This document shows, piece by piece, positions 13,401 through 24,035 of a stretch of 64,000 bases of DNA. Below the pieces are notes generated by a model. The model was not told the DNA's origin, did no database searches, and saw nothing but the letters and a program-made list of their open reading frames with translations. Made by a program: the position numbers and the translations under genes. Source of the stretch: Sipunculus nudus (lineage: Eukaryota > Annelida > Sipuncula > Golfingiida > Sipunculidae); NCBI GenBank assembly GCA_026874595.1, contig CM049307.1:62090370-62154369 (forward strand), read 5' to 3'. Each line of letters opens with the position of its first letter. Position 1 is the stretch's first letter.

Positions 13401-16400
13401 TGGGGGAGATTACAGCAGCCCTCAGAGGAAAGTTCAGGGTGAGTGGTCTGAGTATTCTAGTCCTGTAGGGCCCAAAAAAAGTTGGTTCTCAGGTACTTTT
13501 TTTTCAGGAATTTGGCGCGAGGGCAATTTTATGTTTACTTTTTTTGTATGGTCCAATAAAAATGTTATATGATCAGGGAAAAGCATGATAATAACAGCAT
13601 TGTTTTGCTAAACGGGTCAAAGCACTACTTAACAAAGAAAATTTTATCAGAATTGTATTATTTTATCTTTTTGAAAGATATGTCCAAGCGGCTGGAGCTC
13701 AAAATTGGTTAGTTTCTATTGAAAATCAAAATAAAAATTGTTGATGCAGGGGGTGAAAATTTATCCACGCAGTGCCTGAGAACCATACCTTTTTATCTTT
13801 TTTTTGTGGCTAGTATCAATAAGTTTTGACAGGGTTTTAACCACTTACCACCTAAAAACAGTGCATAATTTATTTCCTGCTGGGATCACAGGCAGTCAGC
13901 ATTGCAGCCCATTGCAGCTTTTGTTAAGGGCTGCCAGCTTGTCAACCCTTTATTTCCTTTTCTATCTCCATTAGTTGTTTAATACCTACCAGTCAGGAGC
14001 CATATCTATTTGATGCTTGGTCATTAAATTTTACTTGGACCTTGGACAGTTCCCTATCCATAAATTCTTCTTTAGTAATGTATTGTTCTGAGAAATTTTT
14101 TTGTATAATGTGTAACTGTTTTATAGTTGTTTTTTTTTCTTCACACAAAAAATTTAAATTACCCTGCGATTTAATATTTGATAGATGTTAAGGAGCATTT
14201 GGGATCCTTGGACCAATGGGGGGAAATTATATATTTTGTATTATAAATTTAATAAATGGTATATTAAGAGTAATATTAATATACAGTCAAAGAATTTAGT
14301 AACCCAGAAAGCGTATCCCACAGTATGTGTTTTCTTGTGTGCATTTTTTTATGATATGTCTTTAAATGACAGCAAAAAAAAAAATTCTACTGTGAATGTA
14401 CCTGAGTAATTGATAGATAAGTATATGTCTGATTTTAGAGATTCTTATCATCAGATGTTTTTATCATTATACAGACTCCTATCTGCCTGGACTACCTGAA
14501 CATTATCACTGCACTTGCCAAAGATGACAGCACAACCAGACTGGTGGCCGAGTATGTGTGTGAACTGTCCCTACTGCAGAGTGATTTTGGAGACTTCCCC
14601 CAGGGGGAGGTAGCAGCAGGATGCGTGGTATTGGCTAGGATAATCACACGACAAGACACACTATGGTCACAGAATCTGGTAGAATGGACCGGCTTTACTT
14701 TACAAGGTCTCACACCTAGGGTACTCACGCTTTATGAAAAATGGTGAGTTTCTCTCCAAATTATGTTTTATGTAAAAGTATATGATAGTGCATGTCTGCC
14801 ACATACTATTGACAAAATGTATGACAGTGATTGACATATGGTTCCACGTATTGTATTTAAAGATTTTTATATTAAATTTTCACACATTAAGTCTCCATGG
14901 AATCTAGCATTTTCTGATAGAATTTCACATGAAAATGATAGAAGTGAAACATAGTGCACTGAACAGATGAACAAATAACAGGGATCAATACACTATTTAT
15001 ATGCTTAAAAACAGTGTAATTGCTGTTAAAAAATGGATATAGTGACAGTTGGTTTCCAGTGGAAGAAACTAAGGAAAATTAGATCCAGCTGATTTTCTCC
15101 ATATTGCATACTTACAGGTTTGTTCATGGTGGTAACTCTGGTATATATAATCCTTTGAAAAGTTATCTGATCATCAAGTCATATAATCATTTACATGATA
15201 ACATGTACATTCCTTTATAGTTTGTTTTACATAAAAATTGATGCTTTTTCTTTCTACAGCTTTAATGAAACAGCGATGGTGGACCACAGAGATGTCACCC
15301 TTCAGGCTGTCAAACAGAGATACTCTGAAGAACACTTAAATCATGCTAGTGAAATTCCAGTAAGTCCACCCCTGTTCATACATTTTATATAAAGGATAAG
15401 TTATTCGAAAAAAGTTATTAATTTAGTTATCCAGTTCTTTGGTTCAGCTGAATATCAAATTATTCAATTATAATTGTATATTTTAATTTTTTACAATTAT
15501 CATGTACAGATGTATGGTTAAATCTATAATTGGATATTTATCAGTAACTAGAAATCTGCATTCTAAGGAATGCAAGCCTCCACCCAATTGTTGGATGCTC
15601 CCCAACTTGTGTTTGCATTCTTTTATTCAGCAAGTATTCCCAGGTCCCAGGTTTAATCATGCATTAGTGACTACATTTGTGAATATACCTCCAAGTTCCT
15701 GTATCCAGATATTTTTCCGGATCCACACTAAACTCTAATCAATTTTTCATTGACCCATTGCTAAAATGTCCTGAACTGCATTCATAATTGCATGAGTTAT
15801 CACTTATGATGTGAACAAATGCACACATGAACAGGGATGAATACATACCCTCCTGGCCAAGGCACAGATATAAATAATATAATATTATCATGATATATCT
15901 TATATTGATTTGAACATGGAATCCAAGGATAACCAGGTCATTTAAATTTAATTTTTAGGTGCCAAAACGAGATGAAGTCTGCTCCGTCCTTGGTGTCACC
16001 AGCCGTTGTTCACTGCCCACGGAGGTCAAGGCCAGCATAAAGACTGAAGAACTGATCATGTCACCTAGTCGAGGGTCACGTCGTAACCTGCATGATAGGT
16101 AAAGTTCTCTACATTAATCCTAAAGTTACAGTCCTTTAACTAAACAACTCAGTAGATATATGGGATTTATTATACAGTTATGTTGAGATCTATTATTCAG
16201 CTGAATAAGGCAATGTTATATATGCTGTGAAACACCATTGCTGAGAAAAGTTCCTTGGAATTTATCCATGTTTACCTATAATTCATTGCATAATCCTTTC
16301 ATATAGACAGTCGTATTTGGTAATGGTTAAGTTGATATGTTTTTAAAGGTTATACATTAGATATGTTTATCTTGACTTGCAGCATTTGATTTGTTAATAA

Positions 16401-17663
16401 GTAAGGCTGACACTTTCTTCAGTCAGTCAGATTATATGATTACAAGACCTATACCTTGTCAGATCAAGTCTGATTTTATAATTTCACCTTTATTTGTTAT
16501 TTAGATCATGTAAGTACATTTCTTGATAATTGTGTATATATTTTTAATATGATATTTATTCTTGTCCATGCAGGTTTTGCCCTATGGAGTCTGAAAGGGA
16601 GAAAGCTGCCACTCCTTCAATAGAGAACATGAGCCAGTCCTTTGATGAGAAATGTTACATGAATGAGTCCATTTTGTCTGGTTATGAGGGAGATCAGGAA
16701 GATGAAGGCGATTCTTTTTGGGAAAGTGAAGGTAAGCTCATATTGATAAAGTTCAAGAAAGAGCAAACTTGTCAGAGAATGTGTTGACTACACCCAAATT
16801 ATATACACATACATGTACACAGAAACAAAGGAGTTGCTGAAAGCACTTTCAGACTATGTATCAGACCAAATGTCTTTTCACATTTTCTAAATTTTCTGAA
16901 TGCAGCATACTAGGGCTGTAGCAAGGTATCACATAATTAATGCATTGAATCTTAGCCAATCATTAATTGATAATCAAATTTGAAATACAATAGTTTAATT
17001 CTGCATTAACAATTATTTCCATACCTTTTTTTTTTAAATCTATTGCATACCTTAGGTCCGATGAACTATATATCAAGCAGTAAGTATTGTTGTTTAACAA
17101 TGCGGCACCTAATGATTATTAATAATAATTGTGAATCTTATTTATTATTATAAAATGAAAATATTTATTGTGTTTATTATATTTTAGGAGAATTCAGTGA
17201 AGACCTTGCTAGTCTTTGGTGTACAGACATGGTGCCAAACAGTGACCAGGAATCTGACGCTGCAAGGAGTGGAGGCTACGCGCTAGGTGTCCCAGGATTC
17301 CACCTCAACACTCGCACCCTCAGACAAGTCAGCTCATTACAGGTTCACCCCCTGGACACTCCTCAGCCTCATTTTGGCCTGGCTCCACTCATCAGTGCAA
17401 TTAATCTCCAATCCCTGTCCTCAGCATCATTTAATGCGGGACTGTCCATTCCAGGCAACCAACCAGCATTCAGCTTCTATCAGGACCCAGAGCCATCCAA
17501 TCAGGTGCAAGCTTTTAGCAACAGGAATTTACTGCCACTGAGTGACTTGAGAAATAGAGCTCAAAGTAGCACATCTACCTCTAGGAAAAGGAAAAGTTCT
17601 GCTCAAGTAGGAAATGAAAACACAGTCATCATATCACACAAGGCAGCAAAAGTGAAAAAGTGA
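4472..17663 (+). CDS. CCNF: Cyclin F (F-box and cyclin-domain protein), 14 coding exons
   Basis: Exons: 4472-4478, 7779-7933, 8323-8429, 9166-9233, 9808-9998, 10992-11150, 11577-11803, 12375-12539, 13315-13438, 14475-14743, 15260-15359, 15959-16098, 16574-16731, 17188-17663. All junctions are GT/AG and all phases agree, giving 2,346 bases (781 residues plus stop); human cyclin F is 786. In order: an F-box at about 31-62 (SLPEEILIILF), a Sel1/TPR-like helical region at about 87-300 with WVFIRPPW at 148-155, a cyclin N fold opening with the MRYIL hydrophobic patch (304-308) and containing LTDNTYRYEDVVRMMGE (375-391), a cyclin C fold at about 402-525, SGYEGDQ at 606-612, and RKRK (756-759). In the family the F-box binds SKP1 and the cyclin fold recruits substrates to an SCF ubiquitin ligase; members do not activate CDKs. 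Start choice: the tiny first exon (Met-Lys plus one base) has A at -3, a consensus donor, and the promoter just upstream. Confidence 0.95.
6825..7183. mobile_element. Putative TIR MITE in cyclin F intron 1
   Basis: The left end begins TACTGTGCTTGCCTTTTTAT and the right end, read in reverse complement, begins TACTGTGGTTGGCTTTATTT. The arms stay similar for about 30 bases. The interior is AT-rich and non-coding. The inverted ends are imperfect and no target-site duplication is certain, so this is an old element or a partly coincidental match. Confidence 0.5.
7276..7601. mobile_element. TIR MITE, family A, copy 2 (inverted)
   Basis: The segment is the reverse complement of the family A element at 1507-1859. 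It has an intact GTGCCTGAGAACC end at about 7566-7578 and GGCC-TTA beyond it. At the other end the GGTTCTCA part of the terminus is missing (TTAGGC... runs straight into GGCACCGCC). It lies in cyclin F intron 1, about 180 bases before exon 2. Confidence 0.7.
7779..7933 (+). CDS. CCNF: Cyclin F exon 2 (F-box)
   Basis: The acceptor TTTTTTTCCAG precedes it and GTAAGT follows. It encodes residues 3-54, a basic N-terminal stretch and then the first half of the F-box (SLPEEILIILFRGL). It ends in phase 0. Confidence 0.9.
8323..8429 (+). CDS. CCNF: Cyclin F exon 3
   Basis: It encodes residues 55-90 (TCTYFRDLIDN...IRHFER), completing the F-box and entering the linker. The acceptor is TTTTTCCAG and the donor GTAACA. 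The SINE at 8521-8932 sits in the following intron. Confidence 0.9.
8521..8932 (-). mobile_element. tRNA-derived SINE with 12-bp target-site duplication
   Basis: On the minus strand the element starts at 8932 with a tRNA-like head: a box A-like TGGCTCAGGGGTAGAGCGC and a box B-like GGTTCGAATC about 35 bases on. A GC-rich body of about 270 bases and an A-rich tail (T-rich on the plus strand, 8521-8560) follow. TCTTAAACTTAC occurs at 8509-8520 and 8933-8944, flanking the insertion. It sits inside cyclin F intron 3, antisense to the gene. The body family is not recognised. Confidence 0.85.
9166..9233 (+). CDS. CCNF: Cyclin F exon 4
   Basis: It encodes residues 90-113, including the Sel1-like IKLGVAYLYNEG segment that is strongly conserved with vertebrate cyclin F. 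The acceptor is TTTTTTTCAG and the donor GTGAGT. Confidence 0.92.
9808..9998 (+). CDS. CCNF: Cyclin F exon 5
   Basis: It encodes residues 113-176, with the WVFIRPPW...SGACCK block diagnostic of cyclin F. The acceptor is TTTCAG and the donor GTAGGG. Confidence 0.93.
10992..11150 (+). CDS. CCNF: Cyclin F exon 6
   Basis: It encodes residues 177-229, a Sel1/TPR-like helical pair (YLQRAAQQGSAEAALLLW). The acceptor is TTTTTCAG and the donor GTAACT; both ends are phase 0. Confidence 0.9.
11577..11803 (+). CDS. CCNF: Cyclin F exon 7
   Basis: It encodes residues 230-305. It includes LRKLRDIAASGHNEAQ, a further Sel1-like repeat, and the MR that begins the hydrophobic patch completed by exon 8. The donor is GTAATA. 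Confidence 0.92.
12375..12539 (+). CDS. CCNF: Cyclin F exon 8 (cyclin N fold)
   Basis: It encodes residues 305-360, with YILMDWLVEVASMKEF and DRYL, the first helices of the N-terminal cyclin fold. The donor is GTTAGT. The next intron carries a MITE at 12692-12996. Confidence 0.95.
12692..12996. mobile_element. 305-bp MITE with long imperfect TIRs in cyclin F intron 8
   Basis: The left arm (ACAGCAGTTATACATTG, then GTTGTTCCAGATCT, then TTTGTTTAA) is matched in reverse complement by the right arm (ACAGCAGTTGTACACTG, then GCTGTTCCCAGATCT, then TTTGTTTTAA). That gives arms of about 45 bases with a few mismatches and indels. The middle is non-coding, and its open minus-strand frames have no recognisable product. 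Confidence 0.7.
13315..13438 (+). CDS. CCNF: Cyclin F exon 9 (cyclin N fold)
   Basis: It encodes residues 360-401, including ITIREAAWLTDNTYRYED, the best-conserved stretch of the protein. The donor is GTGAGT. A family A MITE begins only about 28 bases after the donor. Confidence 0.95.
13466..13812. mobile_element. TIR MITE, family A, copy 3
   Basis: This copy has the same orientation and internal sequence as 1507-1859. It has GGTTCTCAGGTAC at the left end and GTGCCTGAGAACC at the right (about 13770-13782), with GGCC/GGC and TA beyond. It lies in cyclin F intron 9, starting about 28 bases after the splice donor. Confidence 0.75.
14475..14743 (+). CDS. CCNF: Cyclin F exon 10 (cyclin C fold)
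   Basis: It encodes residues 402-491, the first helices of the C-terminal cyclin fold (AEYVCELSLL, AAGCVVLARI, LTPRVLTLYEK). The acceptor is TTATACAG and the donor GTGAGT. Confidence 0.93.
15260..15359 (+). CDS. CCNF: Cyclin F exon 11 (cyclin C fold)
   Basis: It encodes residues 491-524, with VDHRDVTLQAVKQRYSEE closing the second cyclin fold. The acceptor is TTTCTACAG and the donor GTAAGT. Confidence 0.92.
15959..16098 (+). CDS. CCNF: Cyclin F exon 12
   Basis: It encodes residues 525-571, a Ser/Thr- and Arg-rich linker (SPSRGSRR) after the cyclin folds. The acceptor is ATTTTTAG and the donor GTAAAG. Confidence 0.85.
16574..16731 (+). CDS. CCNF: Cyclin F exon 13 (acidic SGYEGDQ motif)
   Basis: It encodes residues 571-624 with SGYEGDQEDEG, an acidic motif shared with vertebrate cyclin F in an otherwise variable tail. 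The donor is GTAAGC. Confidence 0.88.
17188..17663 (+). CDS. CCNF: Cyclin F exon 14 (C-terminal tail and stop)
   Basis: It encodes residues 624-781, a low-complexity Ser/Pro/Gln-rich tail ending in basic clusters (RKRK, KAAKVKK) that could be nuclear localisation signals. It stops with TGA at 17661-17663. The sequence of the tail is not conserved with vertebrates. Confidence 0.85.
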
Positions 17664-17941
17664 TAGGAAATAGGTATTAATTTTCCTTTTCTCAGAGTGG
17701 CAGTGCAATGAATATATATCAACAAAATCACAACCGGCCAGTATTAAGTTTATGTGTTTTTTCATGGCAATTCTGTAATTCCATAGTTTTTATTGTTTAT
17801 ATATGTATATACAGTGGATCCTCCCTATTATGACTGCTCACTAACTGGAACCCAGTGTTTGTTCCTTAATAGAAAGGTTCACGCATTCGAGAGGTGCCAA
17901 AAAGGAGAGGATTTCTGTCTATACACTGATTAATTCAAATT

Positions 17942-17998
<57 letters not shown>

Positions 17999-20025
17999 GT
18001 TATAGATGATCTTAAAATGGAACAAAAATAAACAAAAATATGTCCTGAAATTGTGGTATGAGCCATTGTTCTTTCATGCATAACATTGATAGGCCATGTG
18101 CAAGTTTCTATGTACTTGTTGGGTTAGTGGTGTAAAATGTGGATGTAATGAGAGCCATATGACCAAAAATGCAATTACACTTTACATTATTTATACATTT
18201 TATACCAAGATAAAATCCAAGATCTTGATAGGTGTGGTTATTATTTTCATTTAATCTTGTCAGATTCATTTATGGTGCATGTTTTCATACATATTATTAG
18301 GAACATTAATTATATATTGAATGAAAAAATATATGTCTGATGTCAAAGGCAGCAGTGTTATAATTAGTCAGGTTGTCTTTGAGATATTTGATGAAAAAAT
18401 GACGTCTTTGAGTGAATTTAACTAATTATGTATGCAAAGTAAATGCATTTTTATTTGTAAGTTAATGTTGCATGTCACTATGTGAAGTTATTATGTCAGA
18501 CCTAATCAAATACAGACCCAGGTAATCAGACATTGTATGAGTCCTACAGTATTAGCCAACAGAACTAGCATTATTTTATATATGTTAAATATACCCCCCA
18601 ATACTGATAATCTTTAAGTGTACGGTACATTTATATTTTACTGGTATTATTTTGTAGTTGTTGCACCGCAAACTTTTATGAAATTGAAAACTAAAACCAA
18701 TGAAGCGAGTAGCAAAGGCAGTCCTATTGTATGTTATTAAGTGACAATATCCAAATTTATTTTATAAAATTACTATGCTTCTAATTTTCTAAATTTCTAT
18801 AAATATATGAAATGTGAAGAACAAGAAATCTAAAGAGAACCAATTAATTTACTGATGTAGAAACAAGAGTTTCAGATTACAGTTGTTTAGAATCTATTGT
18901 GGTTGTTTTGATACAGTTCTTTCTGAAATGATGTCACAAATGGCAGCTGTTTAGAAACAGAATCTGATGAATCTTTATTCAATTTAATAAGTAGTTAGAG
19001 AAATGCAAATCAGAATATAGAACGAATGAAATTAGGCATACAAAGACCAGTTAGGACATCAAGTAAATTTGGGTATCCATATATATTAATTTCTTCGTGG
19101 AAGAGTGATACTGATTCTACTATTGAATCCCCATGTGGTCAAAGTTCAGAAGGTAATCAAGGGGTAGATAATGTTTGGAATCTGTTGTTTAATCATGTAC
19201 ATTGATTGTAAGTTAAAAGCAACCGTTGATCTAGTATTGATCAGTTATATCAGGCTCCTATTCTAGTTATTACTTTTTCAGTCTTTAAAGGACCCCTCAC
19301 CATTGTGGCTGTAGTGACACTTGTATTCTGCAGTCCCTTATATCCTGCTGCAACACATCACAGTAACAGCCATGATTAATCATGTAAACACTAAATCATG
19401 CTGTTTTAGGAACTGAGATCATACTCATTAAGAGTCGTCATTATACCTCCTATATGTTCCTAAAAGCGCAAGATTTTTCCCAAAATATATGACATATTTA
19501 TGCTTAATGATTAATTACATAAAAAAAGGCAACCAGTTGATTACCTGTATGAAAAAAAATGACCAATCATCGATGTATTCCATAGATTAGCACAACACTA
19601 ATAGATATAGAATGTACAAGTGAGATGTTATGAGGTTTACAACATTCCAACTGCCTATAAGCATTTCGTTATAGATCCAAACATACACTGACATTTGAGT
19701 TATTCAATGAAAATTGTGTCAGGGACTAGATTATATTGTATCAGTGAAACATTTCAGTGCCTTGGTATTAAAATGTAGTGTTATGGTCACTTTACTTGGT
19801 CAGTCTGACCGACAGGAATATTATTTAATCATATGTAATGACATTTGTGCAAAAGTAGAATTATAGCTTATCTAGTTTTTTATACCTTTGTATATATACC
19901 TGGTAGATGTATAAGCCTGTTAGTGAATTTGTAAATAGCCTTACTGTTTTGAATTGAAAGCATTCAAAATGCACTACCAATTGTGATCACTGAAATACTG
20001 AATAAAGTTTGTTATGCAAGTTATC
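17664..20025 (+). other. Probable cyclin F 3' UTR
   Basis: After the stop codon there is about 2.3 kb of AT-rich non-coding sequence with no other gene signal. It includes a (TA)n microsatellite at 17945-17994. Candidate AATAAA signals occur at 18027-18032 and, in a better context followed by a T/G-rich stretch, at 20001-20006. The true 3' end is inferred. A pogo-like TIR fragment (TACAGTGGATCCTCC) lies at about 17811. Confidence 0.5.
20001..20006 (+). terminator. Candidate polyadenylation signal of cyclin F
   Basis: AATAAA, with TTTGTTATG and further T/G-rich sequence just downstream, is the best-placed candidate for the distal end. The AATAAA at 18027 is an alternative proximal site. Confidence 0.4.
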
Positions 20026-20619
20026 TGTAATTGCAGCATTGTCATATCTCTTTTTTTATAGTATTGTAGTACTGTGTTCTTCATCATTCTTCAAGTGAGC
20101 TGTAAAGAAAAAAAGTATGTTCCAAGGTTGGGTGCCCATTGACATTTGGCAATATTTTCATAAACTGGCAGAATACTACCAAATGGTATGCCTCAATGAA
20201 GGAATGGGAAATAGGCCTATGTTACCTCAATTAAATTAAAACCATACCATGCAATATATCAAGAAATGCAATCATATCAAGTCTCTGAGAGAATAATTTT
20301 TCACAACATCTCATCCCCCGTTCATGAAGGTCACTGATCACTTGCTCTAACAACTACACTGCCTGGTTGGTTGTTTAGTGTCATAAATATACTAAACAAG
20401 GCCTACAGGCCTCCTGCAAACCTGTGCAATTAGATATACATCAGGTATAATGCTTCCATGATAACATGCTCGACCATTATTTTATACTATGTTTTTGACC
20501 GGGTTCCTCCGCCACCGTATTTGTTGAGGACTCCTCTGAGACTACTGGAAAGATTTTCCGAAACTTAACCCACTTATCAGGTTTAATGTGTACTGGTGCC
20601 TAACCATTTGGCATGGACC

Positions 20620-21745
20620 TTTCCCTACAGTGCGTCCATCTGTGAGTCTGTTTTGACACATTAACCCACATATCTTCGGAATCGTTTGACCAATCAGGAA
20701 AATTTTTTTTTAGCACAAATGTAGCCCTTGGATAGCTTTATAACATACACAAAAAATGGTGGCTACCTGCAACCTTTTTGCACGGCGTCCATCCATCTTA
20801 TTATCTGCCTCGTATCTCTGCAGTGGTTTGACTAATTCACCTTAAATTCGGCATAAATATACATTCTGGATAGCTTTCTTGATTTTATGACAGGTGGCGC
20901 CACCTACATTCCCATTCACGCTGCAGGCATCCATGCTAATATCTCTGGCCTGGTTTAACATACCTTTCTGAAATTTTGCATGTGTTTAGATCTCGCATAG
21001 TTCTTTATCATACATGAAAATGGTTGCACCACCTGCAACCATTTTTGCACGGCATCCTTCAGTTAGTCTGCCTTGGGTTAATCAATCGTATCTCTGCAGT
21101 GGTTTGGCATGCGTATACATCATGGATTGATTTCTTGATTTTATGACAGGTGGCTCCACCTTCATTCACATTGACGGTGCAGACATCCATGCTAATATCT
21201 CCGGACAAGTCTGACGTATCTTCCTGAAATTTTGCATGTGTTTAGATCTCACATAGCTATTTATAACAAACTGGTGACGCCACATGCATCCTTTCTTGCA
21301 CAGTGTCCATTTGTTTGTTTGCCTTGGGTTAAAATCACGCGTATTTTGACAGTGGTTTGACTTGTTCACCTGAAATTTTGCATGCTTATACATCCTGGAT
21401 AGTTTTCTTGATTTTATGACAGGTAGCGCCACCTTCATGTTCATGCTGCAGATATCCATGCTAATATCTCCAGACTCGTTTGACGTATTTTCCTGAAGTT
21501 GTGCATGTGTTTATATCTCACATAGCTCTTTATCATACAATAAACTTGTAGCGCAACCTGCAACCATTTTTGCGAAGTGTCTATCCCTTTGTCTGCTATG
21601 GGATAAAATCCCTCATATCTCGACAGTGGTTTGACTTGTCCACCTGAAAGTTCGCATGTGTCTACATCTTGGATAGTTTCTCGTTCAAATAACAGATTGC
21701 GCCACCTACAATCATGTTTATGTGGCAGACATCCATGCTTATATG
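20620..21745. repeat. Degenerate tandem array, monomer about 250-280 bp
   Basis: The phrase CTTGATTTTATGACAGGTGG and its variants recur near 20879, 21132 and 21409. A fourth, more diverged unit follows. Each unit holds the same order of phrases: a short palindromic GGTGGCGCCACC block, ATCCATGCTAATATCTC, a TTTTGCATGTGTTTA phrase, and CAGTGGTTTGACT. Minus-strand open frames of 97-111 codons here are by-products of the repeat. The array ends about 230 bp before the foldback element at 21972. Confidence 0.75.
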
Positions 21746-22005
21746 TTACACATCTAACTCTATTTCCCCTTGCCACTCAATCCATGCCTCACTTCACCCA
21801 TTATACTCTGATTTTGGCAGATACACGTAGTCGCTTGTTGACTACCAGTATTCTAGTTTGAAAAGTACTACATAAATTTTCAATAACATCTGTGACATTT
21901 ACAATGCAAGTGCTACACACTCAAGAACAAGCGCCAATTACACAAAAATCACTCCTTGAAGTACTTGTATGTACGGAGCCCGGGAGACGACATGGTGAAA
22001 ATATT

Positions 22006-22177
22006 TATTAATTCGTGCGCACGAATTACCATTCCGTGCGCACGAATTACTAATTTGTGGCCACGAATTACTAATTCATGCGCACGAGTTACTGATTCGT
22101 TCGCACGAATTACTCGGTGTAAAAAAATAAATTTCCAAGGTGGAAAAAATATTTATTAATTCGTGCGCACGAATAAC
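22006..22177. repeat. Left palindrome array of foldback element 1
   Basis: About six units of AATTCGTGCGCACGAATT or close variants are spaced about 22-24 bases apart, one of them centred on GGCC instead of GCGC. The AATATTTATT spacer separates the last unit from the rest. Confidence 0.9.
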
Positions 22178-22364
22178 TAGGTGTGAAAAATATATTTCCA
22201 AGGTGGAAAAATATTTATTTCAAAATGATTACAAAGAAGCCGATAAGGCTAATGCAACTGCTCTCCTGCATATAAATTAAAAGAAAGTGAAACATTAACA
22301 TGAATGTATATATTTATATATGAATGATCAGATTAGAAAAGTGCACATATATTCACACATGATA

Positions 22365-22407
<43 letters not shown>

Positions 22408-22476
22408 ATATACTTTATTACAGATTGACATTCCACATTTATATATGGTAGGCGTAATACAATAAAAATAAACGTC

Positions 22477-23035
22477 TCAGTCCATATCGAGCATATCAAT
22501 TAGATTATAACCATCAGTCTTTCCAATTGAAAATAGGTATTGATTTAAGTAACAGGCACCTTGTCGTAACCGAGTATGGATAATTTCATGTTGACGATGA
22601 TTGTCGCAATAATAACTGTATATTTCTCGAGAGGCAGGGTTTAAATAGTCACGAACCTTTTCCTTAAAGGAATCGATTGATGCAGACTGAATTATGAGAA
22701 ACTGTTCAAAAGTTTGCAGGCTATTGAAAGGAAAGAAAAGAAACTGGAAGTAAAGGAAAGCGATAGTCTATCCGTGTGAACCTCGGTATCTTTAGCAAAT
22801 GCGATTTGCGCGGATTGTATGGGGATAGGCATGAGACAGCGTTTGAGTTAATATATTAGCAGATAATCTGGAGCTATTCCGTTAATCATTTTATAAAATG
22901 TGGATTGTATATCCAGCTCTCTTCTTAGTTTTATACTTGACCATTATAGTTCTTTTACCGTAGCTTCAGTGCTGGAAGTCGAGAGCGCTCCAGTACATGT
23001 TAAACATGCTTTCCGTTGTATACTCTCCAGCTGGT
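22477..23035 (-). pseudogene. Decayed non-LTR retrotransposon reverse transcriptase C-terminus
   Basis: Minus-strand translation gives LESIQRKACLTCTGALSTSS near the upstream end, then SIKLRRELD...FYKMINGIAPDYL. Nearer the 3' end it gives HTRLRQGACYLNQYLFSIG and a terminal stop at 22477-22479. These phrases correspond in order to the C-terminal part of jockey/CR1-type reverse transcriptases, as in the open copy at 36497-38311. In-frame stops interrupt it and the catalytic core is absent, so it is a relic carried inside the foldback element. Confidence 0.75.
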
Positions 23036-23659
23036 ATAATGCTGACAGAACAATTGTTAAATATTAAAACACTACACACCAGTACTAAACGTATAATGAT
23101 TTGTACATACGATCTAAAACTTTCATAGAGAAATGGAATTTATAATTTTTTTCAAAATTTCCAAATGCTTATTTGCTTCAAACATATCATGTCATGTGTT
23201 CCTGTCAGGAAAGCGAATCCCAAATATGACATGAGAAGTTCTGTGAAGTTCATTTCACCTTGTTTATGTGTAATTTGCAATTTAGCATCATCGTCAATGG
23301 CGATTAAGAACTGTAACTGTAGTTACTTTGTGAAGCAAAATAACTGTTAAAAATTTCAGCCTAATCGGCTTTGTCTATAATAATGTTCCGATTACCAACG
23401 ATTATAAGGTTGGTTGTTGTTGTTATTATTTTTTTTTTTACCAGAGAAAAGCCTTAGAAATTTTCCACAATGCACGGCAACTAGTTCTGTGAGTTTTATA
23501 TTTATATTCTTTAAGTATCGCTTAAATCCCTTTCTATTTTCAATATACAGAGTTCCGAATTTGCCAAAGTAGGAAGTCACGGAACTGTCGGAAGGCGCTG
23601 GGCTCCATTTTGACAGCCTGTGTCTAGACTGAGCCGATGTGTGCTTGCTTCTCATTGGC

Positions 23660-24035
23660 TAGTAATTCGTGCGCACGAATTAACAACTCGTGCGCACGAA
23701 TAAGTAGCCAATAAGCTGAGCCAGCAACATAAGAGAGCTGTTCTCATTGGTCACTAATTCGTGCGCACGGATTCGTAATTCGTGCGCACGAATTAGTAAT
23801 TCGTGGCCACGGATTAATAATTCATACGCACGGATTAGTAATTTTGGCCACGAATTAGTAATTCGTGCGCACGGATTAGTTATTCGTGCGCAAGAATTAA
23901 TAAATATTTTTCCTCCCTAGAATTATATTTTTCACACCCAGTAATTCGTGCGCGCGGATTAGTAATTCGTTGCCATTAATTGGTTATTCGTCCGCACGGA
24001 TTAGTAATTCGTGCGCACGAATTAATAAATATTTT
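23660..24035. repeat. Right palindrome array of foldback element 1
   Basis: About a dozen copies of the same 18-bp dyad occur, including several GTGGCCAC-centred variants. They are interrupted once by about 55 bp with two TTCTCATTGG phrases and once by TTTTTCCTCCC sequence. The order and spacers mirror the left array. Confidence 0.9.

Noticed and set aside
21166-21776. Minus-strand open frames of 97 and 111 codons
   Set aside because: They are periodic with the tandem repeat (the same YKHAKF / YKHMQNFRKI phrases recur), so they are translations of repeat monomers.
22006-24035. Regularly spaced 18-bp repeats resembling a CRISPR array
   Set aside because: The genome is eukaryotic, the spacers are only a few bases long, and the repeats are perfect dyads placed at both inverted ends of a transposon-like element.
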